A stretch of 64,000 nt of DNA, from the NCBI RefSeq assembly GCF_000685215.1, contig NZ_ARYJ01000006.1, positions 62,001 to 126,000 on the forward strand. The letters are read 5' to 3'. Positions 25,329 to 34,802 of this stretch are shown here, piece after piece. The DNA comes from Hyphomonas jannaschiana VP2 (lineage in GTDB: Bacteria; Pseudomonadota; Alphaproteobacteria; Caulobacterales; Hyphomonadaceae). The position numbers were made by a program, and so were the translations under genes. Each line of letters opens with the position of its first letter. The first letter of the stretch is position 1. Below the pieces are notes generated by a model. That model made no database searches. It saw only the letters and a list, made by a program, of their open reading frames with translations, and had not been told where the DNA came from.

Positions 25329-27968
25329 CTAGCCTTTCAGCAGGGCACGGACGGCATTCAGCGCGTCTTCGGCTTTCGAGCCGTCCGGCCCACCCGCCAT
25401 CGCCATGTCGGGCCGGCCGCCGCCGCCCTTGCCGCCCACGGCTTCGGACGCGGCCTTGACCAGATCGACGGCAGAGAACTTCTCCGTCAGGTCTTTCGTC
25501 ACACCCACGGCGACACCGGCCTTGCCATCGGCAACACCGACAAAGGCCACGATGCCGGAGCCGATCTGGGCCTTCGCCTCGTCGACCAAGGCGCGCAGGT
25601 CCTTGCCGCCAACGCCTTCGGCCACACGGGCCAGCAGTTTCACGCCGTTGATCTCTTCCGGACCGGCAGGCGCACCGCCACCGCCGCCCATGGCGAGCTT
25701 GCGCTTGGCTTCGGCAAGCTCGCGCTCCAGGTTGCGCTTTTCCTCGCCCAGCGTCGCAACGCGCTTCGGCAGATCTTTCAGTGGCACTTTCAGGCTGTCG
25801 GCAATGTCGGCGCCGATCTGCGCGCGGCCTTTCAGCCAGTCAAGTGCCTCGGCACCTGTGGCCGCCTCGATGCGGCGCACCCCGGCGGAAACGCCGCTTT
25901 CCGACGTGATCACGAACACGGCAATGTCGCCGGAGCGTTCCACATGCGTGCCGCCGCAGAGCTCCACCGAATAGCGGCGGTCATCACCCGTGCCCATGGA
26001 CAGCACACGGACTTCATCGCCATACTTCTCGCCGAACAGGGCGAGCGCGCCGGCCTCAATGGCCTTCTCAGGCGATGTCACCTGAATGCCGGTCGGCTGG
26101 TTTGCGCGGATCTGGGCGTTCACTTCGTTTTCCACCGCCTCGATCTCGGCGGCACTGAGCGGGCCACCATGCGAGAAGTCGAAACGCAGGCGGTCGGCCT
26201 CCACGAGGGAGCCTTTCTGCGTGACATGCTCGCCGAGCACCTTGCGCAGGGCAGCATGCATCAGGTGCGTCGCCGAATGGTTCGCCATCACGGCCTTGCG
26301 GCGGACGGCATCCACATGCAGCTGCGCCGTGGCGCCGGTTTTTGCCGCGCCGGACACAAGCTCACCGATATGGACGTGCACGTCACCGGCGCGCTTCTGG
26401 ACATCGCGCACAATAAAGCGCGCGCCACCCTCGAAAACGATCTCGCCATGGTCGCCAGCCTGACCGCCGGACTCGGCATAGAAAGGTGTCGTGTCGAAGA
26501 CAAGTTCAGCCGGGCCGGGCGATAGCGTGTCTGTCAGCGCCCCACCGGCCGCGATAGCGACCAGCTTGCCGGTGCCTTCGGTATTGCCATAGCCGGTGAA
26601 TTTGGTCGCGCCGGCCTTGTCCCGGACGCGGAACCAGATTTCGTCCGTCGCCTGATCTCCGGAGGCAAAGCCTGCAGCGCGGCTGCCTTCGCGCTGGACT
26701 TCCATGGCAGCATCGAAACCGTCAACGTCGACAGTCATGCCGCGGGCGCGCAGAATGTCCTGCGTCAGGTCCAGCGGGAAGCCATAGGTGTCGTACAGTT
26801 TGAACGCAGTTTCGCCCGGCAGGGCCGCGCCTTCCACCAGCGTTTCGGTTTCTTTCTCCAGCAACGACAGGCCATTGCCCAGCGTACGCTGGAAGCGGGC
26901 CTCTTCCTGTTCCAGCGCCGCCTCGATAGCGGCCTTGGCGCGGCCGAGTTCCGGATAGGCTTCGCCCATTTCGGAAATCAGCGCCGGGGTCAGCTTGTGC
27001 ATCAGCGGCTCACGCGCACCCAGCAGATGGCCATGGCGCATGGCGCGGCGCATGATACGGCGCAGGACATAGCCGCGGCCTTCATTCGACGGCAGGACGC
27101 CATCGGCGATCAGGAAAGCGGAAGTACGCAGATGATCGGCGATGACCCGGAAGGAGGCCAGCTTGTCGCCAGCGGCTTTCGTCCCGTAGACGCTTTCCTC
27201 GGCTTCGATCAGGCCACGGAACAGGTCGATCTCGTAATTGTTGTGAACCCCTTGCAGGACGGCGGAAATCCGCTCCAGCCCCATGCCGGTGTCGATCGAC
27301 GGTTTGGGCAGGTTCTCGCGCTTGCCGCCGGCCAGCTGGTTGAACTGCATGAAGACCAGGTTCCAGATCTCGATGAACCGGTCGCCATCCTCATCCGGGC
27401 TTCCGGGCGGGCCGCCGGGGATGTCTTCGCCGTGATCGTAGAAGATTTCGGAGCACGGGCCGCACGGGCCGGTATCGCCCATGGACCAGAAATTGTCCGA
27501 GGTGCTGATGCGGATGATCTTTGAGTCATCGAACCCGGCAACTTTCTTCCAGATCGCGGCGGCTTCGTCGTCCTCGGAATAGACCGTGACGAGAAGACGT
27601 TTCGGATCAAGGCCGAACTCCTTCGTCACCATCTCCCAGGCAAACGCAATCGCGTCGTCCTTGAAATAGTCGCCGAAGGAGAAATTCCCCAGCATTTCAA
27701 AGAAAGTGTGGTGGCGGGCCGTATAGCCAACATTGTCGAGGTCGTTATGCTTGCCGCCGGCGCGGACGCATTTCTGCGAGGTGACGGCCCGCAGCGACTC
27801 CGGCGTCTCGGCGCCGGTAAAAATGTTCTTGAACGGCACCATGCCGGCATTGACGAACAGAAGCGTCGGATCGTTCTGCGGCACCAGCGGCGCGGACGCC
27901 CGGCGGGTGTGCCCGTGCTTCTCGAAATAGGCGAGAAATGCTTCGCGGATCTGGTTTACGCTGGTCAT
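25329..27968 (-). CDS. alaS: Alanine-tRNA ligase
   Basis: An 879-residue class II synthetase. The catalytic domain has [26 protein letters not shown] and [13 protein letters not shown]; the editing domain has the zinc set H564xxxH568 ([12 protein letters not shown]) and C671xxxH675 ([13 protein letters not shown]), which removes mischarged Ser or Gly; a Gly-rich hinge ([10 protein letters not shown]) leads to the C-Ala domain. Length is normal. It charges tRNA-Ala. It lies 207 bp downstream of recA in the same direction, a neighbourhood common in alphaproteobacteria, with a terminator-like stem between. Confidence 0.98.
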   Translation of the reverse strand: MTSVNQIREAFLAYFEKHGHTRRASAPLVPQNDPTLLFVNAGMVPFKNIFTGAETPESLRAVTSQKCVRAGGKHNDLDNVGYTARHHTFFEMLGNFSFGDYFKDDAIAFAWEMVTKEFGLDPKRLLVTVYSEDDEAAAIWKKVAGFDDSKIIRISTSDNFWSMGDTGPCGPCSEIFYDHGEDIPGGPPGSPDEDGDRFIEIWNLVFMQFNQLAGGKRENLPKPSIDTGMGLERISAVLQGVHNNYEIDLFRGLIEAEESVYGTKAAGDKLASFRVIADHLRTSAFLIADGVLPSNEGRGYVLRRIMRRAMRHGHLLGAREPLMHKLTPALISEMGEAYPELGRAKAAIEAALEQEEARFQRTLGNGLSLLEKETETLVEGAALPGETAFKLYDTYGFPLDLTQDILRARGMTVDVDGFDAAMEVQREGSRAAGFASGDQATDEIWFRVRDKAGATKFTGYGNTEGTGKLVAIAAGGALTDTLSPGPAELVFDTTPFYAESGGQAGDHGEIVFEGGARFIVRDVQKRAGDVHVHIGELVSGAAKTGATAQLHVDAVRRKAVMANHSATHLMHAALRKVLGEHVTQKGSLVEADRLRFDFSHGGPLSAAEIEAVENEVNAQIRANQPTGIQVTSPEKAIEAGALALFGEKYGDEVRVLSMGTGDDRRYSVELCGGTHVERSGDIAVFVITSESGVSAGVRRIEAATGAEALDWLKGRAQIGADIADSLKVPLKDLPKRVATLGEEKRNLERELAEAKRKLAMGGGGGAPAGPEEINGVKLLARVAEGVGGKDLRALVDEAKAQIGSGIVAFVGVADGKAGVAVGVTKDLTEKFSAVDLVKAASEAVGGKGGGGRPDMAMAGGPDGSKAEDALNAVRALLKG

Positions 27969-28045
27969 ATGATCTCAGGGTCCTCGGCGTATAAAATTGT
28001 CCCGAAACGCCGAATCCGGCGCCGGGGCTTTACGCGCGATATAAA

Positions 28046-28089
28046 GGCCCCTTTGCCGCGCGCCAAGATTGGCGCACCACAAAGGGGCC
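28046..28089 (-). terminator. Stem structure between recA and alaS, probable recA terminator
   Basis: Outer perfect arms GGCCCCTTTG (28046-28055) and CAAAGGGGCC (28080-28089) enclose a second perfect stem GCGCCAA/TTGGCGC (28060-28075). On the minus strand the stem is followed by TTTATAT, fitting a terminator for recA. The rest of the 207-bp gap holds no gene. Confidence 0.65.
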
Positions 28090-28175
28090 AGTTTGCCGGA
28101 CGAGAGAGTGGAAACCGGCCCTGAGAGGACGCTTTCTGCAGGGAAAACGCGAGAGAGAAGGCCGGTCAGCCCCGA

Positions 28176-29273
28176 TCAGCCCTCGGCAGCATCCTTGGTG
28201 TCGTCGTCATCTTCGGAACCATCCATGCCGGCCGCGAGCAATTCGTCGGCGAGCAGGCCGGCATTGCGGCGGACGGCATCTTCGATTTCGTCCGCAATGG
28301 CCGGGTTTTCCTTCAGGAAGGTGCGGGTTTTCTCACGGCCCTGGCCGATCCGCTCTCCATTGTAGGAATACCAGGAGCCGGATTTCTCGATCACGTCGGC
28401 TTTCACGCCGAGATCGATCAGCTCCCCGGTCTTGGAGATACCTTCGCCATAGAGGATGTCGAACTCGACCTGCCGGAACGGCGGGGCCACCTTGTTCTTC
28501 ACCACTTTGACGCGGGTCTGGTTGCCGATCACTTCGTCCCGGTCCTTGATCGAGCCGATACGGCGGATGTCGAGACGGACAGAGGCGTAGAATTTCAGGG
28601 CGTTGCCACCTGTCGTGGTTTCCGGGCTGCCGAACATGACGCCGATTTTCATCCGGATCTGGTTGATGAAGATCACCATGCATTTCGACTTGGAGATCGA
28701 GCCGGTCAGCTTGCGCAGGGCCTGGCTCATCAGGCGGGCCTGCAGGCCCGGCAGCGAGTCGCCCATTTCGCCTTCCAGTTCGGCGCGCGGCGTGAGGGCG
28801 GCCACGGAGTCGATGACCAGAAGGTCCACCGCGCCGGAACGCACCAACGTGTCGGCGATTTCCAGCGCCTGCTCGCCCGTATCGGGCTGGGAAATCAGGA
28901 GGTCGTCCAGGTCCACGCCCAACTTGGCAGCATAGACCGGGTCCAGCGCGTGTTCGGCATCGATAAAGGCACACACGCCGCCATTCTTCTGCGCTTCGGC
29001 CACGCTGTGCAGCGACAGCGTCGTCTTGCCCGAGCTTTCCGGGCCATAGATCTCAATGATGCGGCCTTTCGGCAGACCGCCGATACCGAGGGCGATGTCC
29101 AGCCCGAGCGAACCCGTCGAAACGGCCTCGACATCCATGGCCTTCTTGTCGCCGAGGCGCATGACCGAGCCCTTGCCAAAGGACCGTTCAATATTGCTGA
29201 GCGCCGTTTCGAGAGCCTTCTGCTTGTCCACGCCGGTTTCCTTGTCCACGAGTTGCAGCGCTGGTTTCGCCAT
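28176..29273 (-). CDS. recA: Recombinase RecA
   Basis: A 365-residue recombinase for homologous recombination and the SOS response. Residues 77-84 are the Walker A loop (GPESSGKT); [10 protein letters not shown] is Walker [21 protein letters not shown] covers loop L2 and is nearly invariant in RecA. The acidic C-terminal tail ([14 protein letters not shown]) is typical. The ATG at 29273 gives the normal alphaproteobacterial length and is preceded by AAGGAG. An SOS box lies about 80 bp upstream, so LexA control is expected. The divergent neighbour is a DUF2093 gene. Confidence 0.98.
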   Translation of the reverse strand: MAKPALQLVDKETGVDKQKALETALSNIERSFGKGSVMRLGDKKAMDVEAVSTGSLGLDIALGIGGLPKGRIIEIYGPESSGKTTLSLHSVAEAQKNGGVCAFIDAEHALDPVYAAKLGVDLDDLLISQPDTGEQALEIADTLVRSGAVDLLVIDSVAALTPRAELEGEMGDSLPGLQARLMSQALRKLTGSISKSKCMVIFINQIRMKIGVMFGSPETTTGGNALKFYASVRLDIRRIGSIKDRDEVIGNQTRVKVVKNKVAPPFRQVEFDILYGEGISKTGELIDLGVKADVIEKSGSWYSYNGERIGQGREKTRTFLKENPAIADEIEDAVRRNAGLLADELLAAGMDGSEDDDDTKDAAEG

Positions 29274-29344
29274 GAGTCGTCTCCTTAGGTCCACTATGGG
29301 GGTGTTTTTGGCAAGGCCCCCCGGTCGCCTCATCTGAATCGTAT

Positions 29345-29359
29345 GTACCACGTTTGTTC
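29345..29359. promoter_or_regulatory. SOS box (alphaproteobacterial LexA site) upstream of recA
   Basis: GTACCACGTTTGTTC matches the alphaproteobacterial LexA consensus GTTC-N7-GTTC with one mismatch and is placed 72 bp from the recA start. It overlaps a separate perfect dyad, TTTGTTC-TATG-GAACAAA (29353-29370). The region also serves the divergent DUF2093 gene, so either or both transcripts may be SOS-controlled. Confidence 0.75.
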
Positions 29360-29430
29360 TATGGAACAAAGCAGAAACTTTCTGCAGGCTGCTCTTTTCT
29401 TCAGAGCCCGTTTCAGGCATGCTGTGTCTT

Positions 29431-29643
29431 ATGCTTACACGATCCAGCCAGCCCGCCGGCGAAGCCCGCCTTCGCTATCTCGATGCCGACATCGACGTCA
29501 TTTCGCCGGGCGATTATGTCGTCTGCGCCGTTACTGGCCGGAAAATTCCGGTCCAGGCCCTGCGCTACTGGAGTGTCGACCGGCAGGAAGCCTATTGGGA
29601 TGCAGAGGCCGCCTCGTCCCGCATGGTTCCGGCAAAAGACTGA
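29431..29643 (+). CDS. DUF2093 domain protein
   Basis: A 70-residue protein (start at the second of two in-frame ATGs, giving [18 protein letters not shown]). The core [16 protein letters not shown] followed by [12 protein letters not shown] is the DUF2093 signature, a family of short alphaproteobacterial proteins of unknown role. A CxxxG motif suggests a possible metal or structural cysteine, but only one Cys is present. It lies between the SOS-box region and the M23 peptidase gene, 7 bp before the latter, so the two are probably co-transcribed. Confidence 0.85.
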   Translation: MLTRSSQPAGEARLRYLDADIDVISPGDYVVCAVTGRKIPVQALRYWSVDRQEAYWDAEAASSRMVPAKD

Positions 29644-29650
29644 CACACGC

Positions 29651-30553
29651 ATGATGCGTGACATCCTCCTGATGGTGGTGATGTGCACGGGCACATGCCT
29701 TGCCGCGCCGATGGCCGGTGCTGAAACAGCGGTCGCACCGGCACCCGCCACAACAGAAAGCTGCGACGGCGCGCTGACACAGGGCGGGCTTGTCCTCTGC
29801 CATGGCGCCCCGGGCACTGTGTTCACTGTCGCCGGAAAGAAACTGACCGCCGGGAAATCCGGCTCTGCCCAATTCGGCATCGCCACAGACGCCCCATCGG
29901 TCATCGGCTGGTCATCGGACAATGGTGCCTTTGGCGACCTGTCCATTGCCGCGCGCCATGACGAGTTCCGCGTGATCGAAGGCTTCGACTGCGACAAGGT
30001 CGACGCACGCAGCGAAGAACAAAAGGCTCATGCCGGGCGCTCCTGGGTGAAGAAACAGGAGGCCTTCGCGACATTCAATGACGGCCCCGGCGCCCTGACC
30101 GGCTTTATCAAACCGGCAAATGTTCCTGCGTCCTCTCCCTTCGGCCCGGCGCGGAAGTATATCGGCGTCAGCAAGGTGACCGGCGAGCCGTGCGAATCCG
30201 TCTCGGTCCACCGGGGTTATGACATGGCTGCGCCAGTGGGCACGCCGATCGTCGCCCCGGCGGCGGGCACCGTGATCCTCGCCGATCCGGACCTCTATTA
30301 TGAGGGTGGCACGGTCTTCCTCGACCATGGCCACGGCCTCGTGTCGGTATTCATGCACCTGTCGGAAGTTGACGTGGAGGCCGGTGACGTTGTGGCCCGC
30401 GGCGCGCTGCTGGCCAAGTCGGGCAATACCGGCCGCACAACAGGGCCGCACCTGCACTGGGCGGTAAAGTGGCGCAATCCGGAAACCGGCGACCGCGGCG
30501 GCGATTTCTATATCGACCCGGCCTTGCTGCTGGACCTGCCTGTAACAGACTAG
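29651..30553 (+). CDS. M23 family metallopeptidase (LytM/VanY-like), exported
   Basis: A 300-residue protein with a signal peptide (about 1-24). The C-terminal domain is a LytM-type zinc peptidase: H187 and D191 in HRGYDMAAPVGTPI, H236 in FMHLSEV, and H267xH269 in GPHLHWAV. The zinc ligands expected for the family (H187, D191, H269) are all present. Such enzymes cut peptidoglycan cross-links or serve as lytic-enzyme activators in the periplasm. It follows the DUF2093 gene by 7 bp. The stop codon overlaps that of the convergent amidase by 4 bp. Confidence 0.92.
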   Translation: MMRDILLMVVMCTGTCLAAPMAGAETAVAPAPATTESCDGALTQGGLVLCHGAPGTVFTVAGKKLTAGKSGSAQFGIATDAPSVIGWSSDNGAFGDLSIAARHDEFRVIEGFDCDKVDARSEEQKAHAGRSWVKKQEAFATFNDGPGALTGFIKPANVPASSPFGPARKYIGVSKVTGEPCESVSVHRGYDMAAPVGTPIVAPAAGTVILADPDLYYEGGTVFLDHGHGLVSVFMHLSEVDVEAGDVVARGALLAKSGNTGRTTGPHLHWAVKWRNPETGDRGGDFYIDPALLLDLPVTD

Positions 30554-31908
30554 GCAGACAGCCCTTCAGCCTGCAGAAGTTCCGCAAAGGCCAGCATCGT
30601 GCGGTCTTCATACAGATTGCCAAGCACCTGCATGCCGGTCGGCAGGCCTTCTGACGTGCGCGCCAGCGGCACGGCCGTCGATGGCAGACCGGGGAAGGTC
30701 GCGAGCCCCGCCCACATCAGCTGAGAGGCATAGGGGATCGCCTGCCCGTTCACGGTCAGTTGCCGTTTCGCCCACTCGGCCTCTTCCATATGCGGGAAGG
30801 CCGCTGTGCTGAACGCGGGCGACAGGACGACATCAATGTCGCGGAACAGGCTGGCCCATTGGCGCTGCAGGTTCAGCTGGGCGTCCAGCAAATTCATATA
30901 GGCATGCGCATCGATGGGCCGGGCCTCGGGCGTGCCGCGGGTGATCGCCGTATTGAGCAGGCGGAGGTAGTCTTGATGAACGCTGGCGAAGTCCGGCAAC
31001 CCGGAGACCTTGCGCACCACCTGAGCCCCCTGATTTTCCAGCGCTTCGGCGAGCGCCGCAATCGGACCCGAGACCGCCGCGTCGACAGGCGGCAGATCAT
31101 CGGTGCCGAGGACAAGCACACGAAAATCCTTGAGGGCCGTGTGGCGCGGCGCTGGCAGGTCCAGCTTCCAGGCGGCGTTCAATGGCCCGGCCACAACATC
31201 GAGGACAACCCGCAGGTCCGCCGCGCTACGCGCCATCGGCCCCACCACTGCCAGCGGCACATCCACGCCATCCGTACCCGGTGGATTATGACCTTTCAGG
31301 GGAACGATGCCATAGGTCGGCTTATGCCCCCAGACCCCGCAAAAATTGGACGGGAACCGGATCGAGCCGCCAATATCAGACCCCAGTTCCAGCGGCACCA
31401 TGCCAGAGGCCAGCGCCGCGGCCGATCCTCCGGAGGACCCGCCTGGCGTGCGGCTGTGATCATAGGGGTTCACCGTGCGGCCATAGACAGGGTTCACGCT
31501 TTCCCAGTCGGCGAGCGCCACGGGCACATTGGTCTTGCCGAGGATGACAGCGCCTGCCGCCTTCAGCCGGGCAACCGGCGGGGAATCTTCCTGCGGCTGA
31601 AAATTCGCGAACATTTCGAAGCCCCAGGTCGTCGGCAGGCCCACAACGTCATTGGCCTCCTTCACCGTTATCGGAACGCCGAGCAACGGACGGGGATCGT
31701 CCGGGGTGCGGCGCGCGTCCAGGGCTTTCGCCGCATCCCGCGCGCGATCATAGTCTTTCACCACGACGGCATTCAGCGGGCCATTCTTCGCCTCGATCCG
31801 CGCGATTGCCGCGTCGCAGGCTTCCAGTGCGCTCAGGCGGCCGCTTCGAACAAGCGCAGCGGTGTCCAGAGCCGTGGCAGTTTCCAGATTCGTTTCCACC
31901 CCAGGCAT
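30550..31908 (-). CDS. Amidase (amidase signature family)
   Basis: A 452-residue amidase with the Ser-cisSer-Lys triad visible: K83 in ITVKEAND, S158 in TPGGSSGGSAAA and nucleophile S182 in GSDIGGSIRFPS; the 24-residue gap between the two serines is normal. It hydrolyses carboxylic amides; the substrate is unknown. The ATG at 31908 is preferred, because GGAGG lies 7 bases before it; an in-frame ATG 99 bases upstream has no such site. No signal peptide, so cytoplasmic. It is divergent from a P-loop kinase gene. Confidence 0.92.
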   Translation of the reverse strand: MPGVETNLETATALDTAALVRSGRLSALEACDAAIARIEAKNGPLNAVVVKDYDRARDAAKALDARRTPDDPRPLLGVPITVKEANDVVGLPTTWGFEMFANFQPQEDSPPVARLKAAGAVILGKTNVPVALADWESVNPVYGRTVNPYDHSRTPGGSSGGSAAALASGMVPLELGSDIGGSIRFPSNFCGVWGHKPTYGIVPLKGHNPPGTDGVDVPLAVVGPMARSAADLRVVLDVVAGPLNAAWKLDLPAPRHTALKDFRVLVLGTDDLPPVDAAVSGPIAALAEALENQGAQVVRKVSGLPDFASVHQDYLRLLNTAITRGTPEARPIDAHAYMNLLDAQLNLQRQWASLFRDIDVVLSPAFSTAAFPHMEEAEWAKRQLTVNGQAIPYASQLMWAGLATFPGLPSTAVPLARTSEGLPTGMQVLGNLYEDRTMLAFAELLQAEGLSA

Positions 31909-32005
31909 GCCTTGTCCTCCCGGCCCTTGACTGTGCGCCCCGCGCGCAGAAGGCTCTGTTTGAGATTGGTTCGCATCAACCTTAGCATGGCCGTCAGCCA
32001 GCGCC

Positions 32006-32881
32006 ATGTCTAAAGACTCACGCGATAAGATCCGGATCCAGAGCGGGACCGGACGGGATCAGGGGGGCGGCATCGTGCAAACCATTGCGGGCTGTGTGCA
32101 GGCATGGATCGAAGGCGCCATTGCTGCGGCGCCTGCCGGCCATGTGCCGCTGCTGCTCCTGTCAGGGCCGCAAGGGGCGGGCAAATCGACTGCTCTCGCA
32201 GCCGCAATCGAAGCGGTTCCCCATCCCGTGGCCGGGGCGAGTATCGACGATTTTTACCTCACCCATGCCGAACGGATGGAACTGGCACGCCGCGTCAGCC
32301 CGTTGTTCATGACGCGCGGCCCGCCCGGCACGCACGATCTGACGCTGCTGACGATGACGGTCGCCGCATTGCGCGCGGCCGGCGACACGGCGGAAACGCC
32401 GCTGCCCGTGTTCGACAAGCTGAAAGACAATCGCGCCCCCGTCTCAGACTGGCGCAGCTTTACCGGCCGCCCGGCCGCCATCGTGATTGAAGGCTGGCTG
32501 ATGGGCGTGCTGCCGCATGCCGCCTCGGCGTGGGAAGCGCCGCTCAATCCGGTGGAGGCTGAAGACCGCACCGGTGTCTGGCGGCGTTATCAGGAAACGG
32601 CTCTCGCCAGCGGTTATCGCGACCTGTGGGATGCGGCAGACAGCTTCTGTCACATCGTACCGCCGGATTTCGACTGCGTGCTCGGCTGGCGCCTGCAACA
32701 GGAAGCCACGCTCTGGGAAGCCCGCGGCGAGGCCATGCCGAAAGAGCGCCGCGACTGGGTCCGCCGGTTCATCCAGCATTATGAACGCCTCACCCGCCGC
32801 ATGCTGGCAGGCGGGCGAAGACCGGGAGCAGAGGTCTATATCGATGCGAACCGAACGGTGTTCAGAGCGTCCGGTTGCTGA
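32006..32881 (+). CDS. P-loop kinase of the glycerate kinase / Tda10-like type
   Basis: A 291-residue protein with Walker A GPQGAGKST at 54-62, followed by ASIDDFYLTHAERMELA and PLFMTRGPPGTHD, the block that marks D-glycerate 3-kinase-like (YggC/Tda10) proteins; FDKLKDNRAPVSDW and VIEGWLMG follow. It probably phosphorylates a small metabolite in the cytoplasm, with glycerate the best guess. The ATG at 32006 makes a longer N-terminus than usual, so a later start is possible. It is divergent from the amidase, 97 bp away. Confidence 0.85.
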   Translation: MSKDSRDKIRIQSGTGRDQGGGIVQTIAGCVQAWIEGAIAAAPAGHVPLLLLSGPQGAGKSTALAAAIEAVPHPVAGASIDDFYLTHAERMELARRVSPLFMTRGPPGTHDLTLLTMTVAALRAAGDTAETPLPVFDKLKDNRAPVSDWRSFTGRPAAIVIEGWLMGVLPHAASAWEAPLNPVEAEDRTGVWRRYQETALASGYRDLWDAADSFCHIVPPDFDCVLGWRLQQEATLWEARGEAMPKERRDWVRRFIQHYERLTRRMLAGGRRPGAEVYIDANRTVFRASGC

Positions 32882-32886
32882 ACGCG

Positions 32887-34731
32887 TCAGGCGTCGATCT
32901 GGAACCGCCGCCTCACAGCAAGGGCAAACAGGAACGCCAGGACAACGCTCAACAGCGACTGCAATGTGGCCACACCTCTCACCAAAGCCGCGACCGCTCC
33001 GCCGTGATCATAGAGCAAACGCCCTTGCAGCCGGCTGACGTCTCCTTCACGCGGGGCATCCGTCGACAATGCCGACAGCGGACGGAACGTGTTGTTCCAG
33101 GAAAACTCCCAGCTCTGCCAGACCATGTCCTGAGACACCACAGACACTTCTGGAGCAGACGGGTCTACGGGCGGGTCGACCGCCAGGCCTATGGCCAGGT
33201 ACACGGTTGAAAAAACGATCAGACCCGCAAAAAGGGCCACAAAGGGACGCGCGACGGAGCTACCATAGTCGGACACCGCGCCGTACATCGCCGCAACAGC
33301 CTTTTCCCACATGGATACTTTCGGGCGCTTCATCCGGGATTTGATCTCGTACCGGTAGTAAGTCTGCTCCAGAAAGAAGTCGCCGTGCTCACGCGCGATA
33401 TTCTTCAGGGTACGGTATCCGCCGGAAAGGGCGGCCCAGCGCTGATCGGCCGTCCGCGCCGGACCGATATCGCCGCTGGCTGCTTTCGGGTCGCGTGTCC
33501 TGTCCCGTCTGATGGCCGCACGTGTCCTTGCGACGGCTGCGCGATACTGGCGTTCAAAGACGGCGCTTTCATGCGGTTCCGGGAATACTGGGGGCACGTC
33601 GAAGGTCACATGGTTCAATGCGCTGACAGGCGCAAAATCCTCGCCATCAAAATTTGCCCGGTCGCGGAAGCGGACATCGGCAAAGGCATTGTCGATCGGC
33701 TGATCCGGCCAATTGATCCGTGCGAAGGATGATGTGTCCTCAAACATTGACCCGGAGAAGGAAACGCTTTGCGCGAACCTCGTTCCATCGAAATCAACTG
33801 GTCCACGGAAAATGCTCGCACGGCAATCAAAGGAGCCGTTACACTTCATGTTCCGGCCATACAGCTTCCCGCCGACTTTCATACTGTCTGCATCTGCTCC
33901 GCCTTGGAGGTCGCAGTCCCAAAACCATAGATCCTTGCTGCAGGCGAGCAGGCTCAGATTCGCCCGTTCAGCAAACCGGGTGCTGTTGAGACTCATATCG
34001 CCATCGATTTCACACTCGTTGAAATCTGCTCTCGCCAGGAAGGCGCACCGGCCAAAACTGGCATCCCCGCCGATGGTCATCTCATCGCACCAGGCATCAT
34101 CCAGAAAGACAGACTGCGCAAAGTCCATCTTTCCAGTCAGTTTTATCCCGGTAAATATTGCCGCCCCCGAAAAAAGCGACCGCTGACAATGCATGTACCG
34201 GAGCGTGTTTTCGTATAGCGGAGTATCAAAATGAGCGAGCCGCGCCATGAGGGCACTACCTGAAGGCAATCGCTTTACCGTACCGGTCGGTAGCCAACCG
34301 CCATCAAGATAGAGCGGTGGCGGGTCCTCAGCATCATAGACCTGGAAAGGCGCCATCGACAGGCGTGCCCGCTCGGCAATCATGTTGTCGAGATGCGGAT
34401 TGTCTTTCTCCAGCGTCGGCGCATGCAGCAGGTGGTAGGTCGTCCCCTCGTGCGTCACCAGCAGGCCGAGTTCTGTCAGCTCGTCATCCGATAAAAGGCG
34501 CGATGGCCCCGGAAGGCCCAGCGACCAGCGCCAATAGTCCTGAGCCGAAATGCCCGGACTGCTGGTCTGGAACCGGCCATCTTCCGGAAACCCGTGCGGA
34601 CGGCGCACAGCATAGTTGTAGAGGGAGGGAGTTCCCGTGTCCTTCAGCGCCTTGCCGTTCCAGCTGAAGTCCGCCTTCCGCCAGTCGGCAAGCCAGTCCT
34701 GTTTCAGTTTCTGTGCGTCCAAAGTATCCAA
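32887..34731 (-). CDS. Pentapeptide-repeat-like membrane protein
   Basis: A 614-residue protein. The middle (about residues 190-350) consists of beta-helix-like repeats in which central positions are F or L: RSLFSGAAIFTGIKLTG, ADFNECEIDGDMSLNSTRFA, FDCRASIFRGPVDFDGTRFA. This is the pentapeptide-like quadrilateral helix, although the A(D/N)LXX pattern is loose. The C-terminal third carries a charged helical region and two membrane helices near 495-520 and 585-605. Related proteins in proteobacteria have no established function. Base composition is somewhat AT-richer than flanking genes. It converges with the kinase gene, 5 bp apart. Confidence 0.75.
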   Translation of the reverse strand: MDTLDAQKLKQDWLADWRKADFSWNGKALKDTGTPSLYNYAVRRPHGFPEDGRFQTSSPGISAQDYWRWSLGLPGPSRLLSDDELTELGLLVTHEGTTYHLLHAPTLEKDNPHLDNMIAERARLSMAPFQVYDAEDPPPLYLDGGWLPTGTVKRLPSGSALMARLAHFDTPLYENTLRYMHCQRSLFSGAAIFTGIKLTGKMDFAQSVFLDDAWCDEMTIGGDASFGRCAFLARADFNECEIDGDMSLNSTRFAERANLSLLACSKDLWFWDCDLQGGADADSMKVGGKLYGRNMKCNGSFDCRASIFRGPVDFDGTRFAQSVSFSGSMFEDTSSFARINWPDQPIDNAFADVRFRDRANFDGEDFAPVSALNHVTFDVPPVFPEPHESAVFERQYRAAVARTRAAIRRDRTRDPKAASGDIGPARTADQRWAALSGGYRTLKNIAREHGDFFLEQTYYRYEIKSRMKRPKVSMWEKAVAAMYGAVSDYGSSVARPFVALFAGLIVFSTVYLAIGLAVDPPVDPSAPEVSVVSQDMVWQSWEFSWNNTFRPLSALSTDAPREGDVSRLQGRLLYDHGGAVAALVRGVATLQSLLSVVLAFLFALAVRRRFQIDA

Positions 34732-34802
34732 TGCGCGTCCGCCTCGAAAGTTCCAAAGCGGACAGCTTTCTTGGAATTGCTCCCCGGGTCAATCGCCCGG
34801 AC

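Noticed and set aside
29353..29370. TTTGTTC-TATG-GAACAAA taken as a Gram-positive type LexA box
   Set aside because: Alphaproteobacterial LexA uses the direct repeat GTTC-N7-GTTC; the adjacent GTAC-N7-GTTC is the better explanation, so the dyad is reported only as overlapping.
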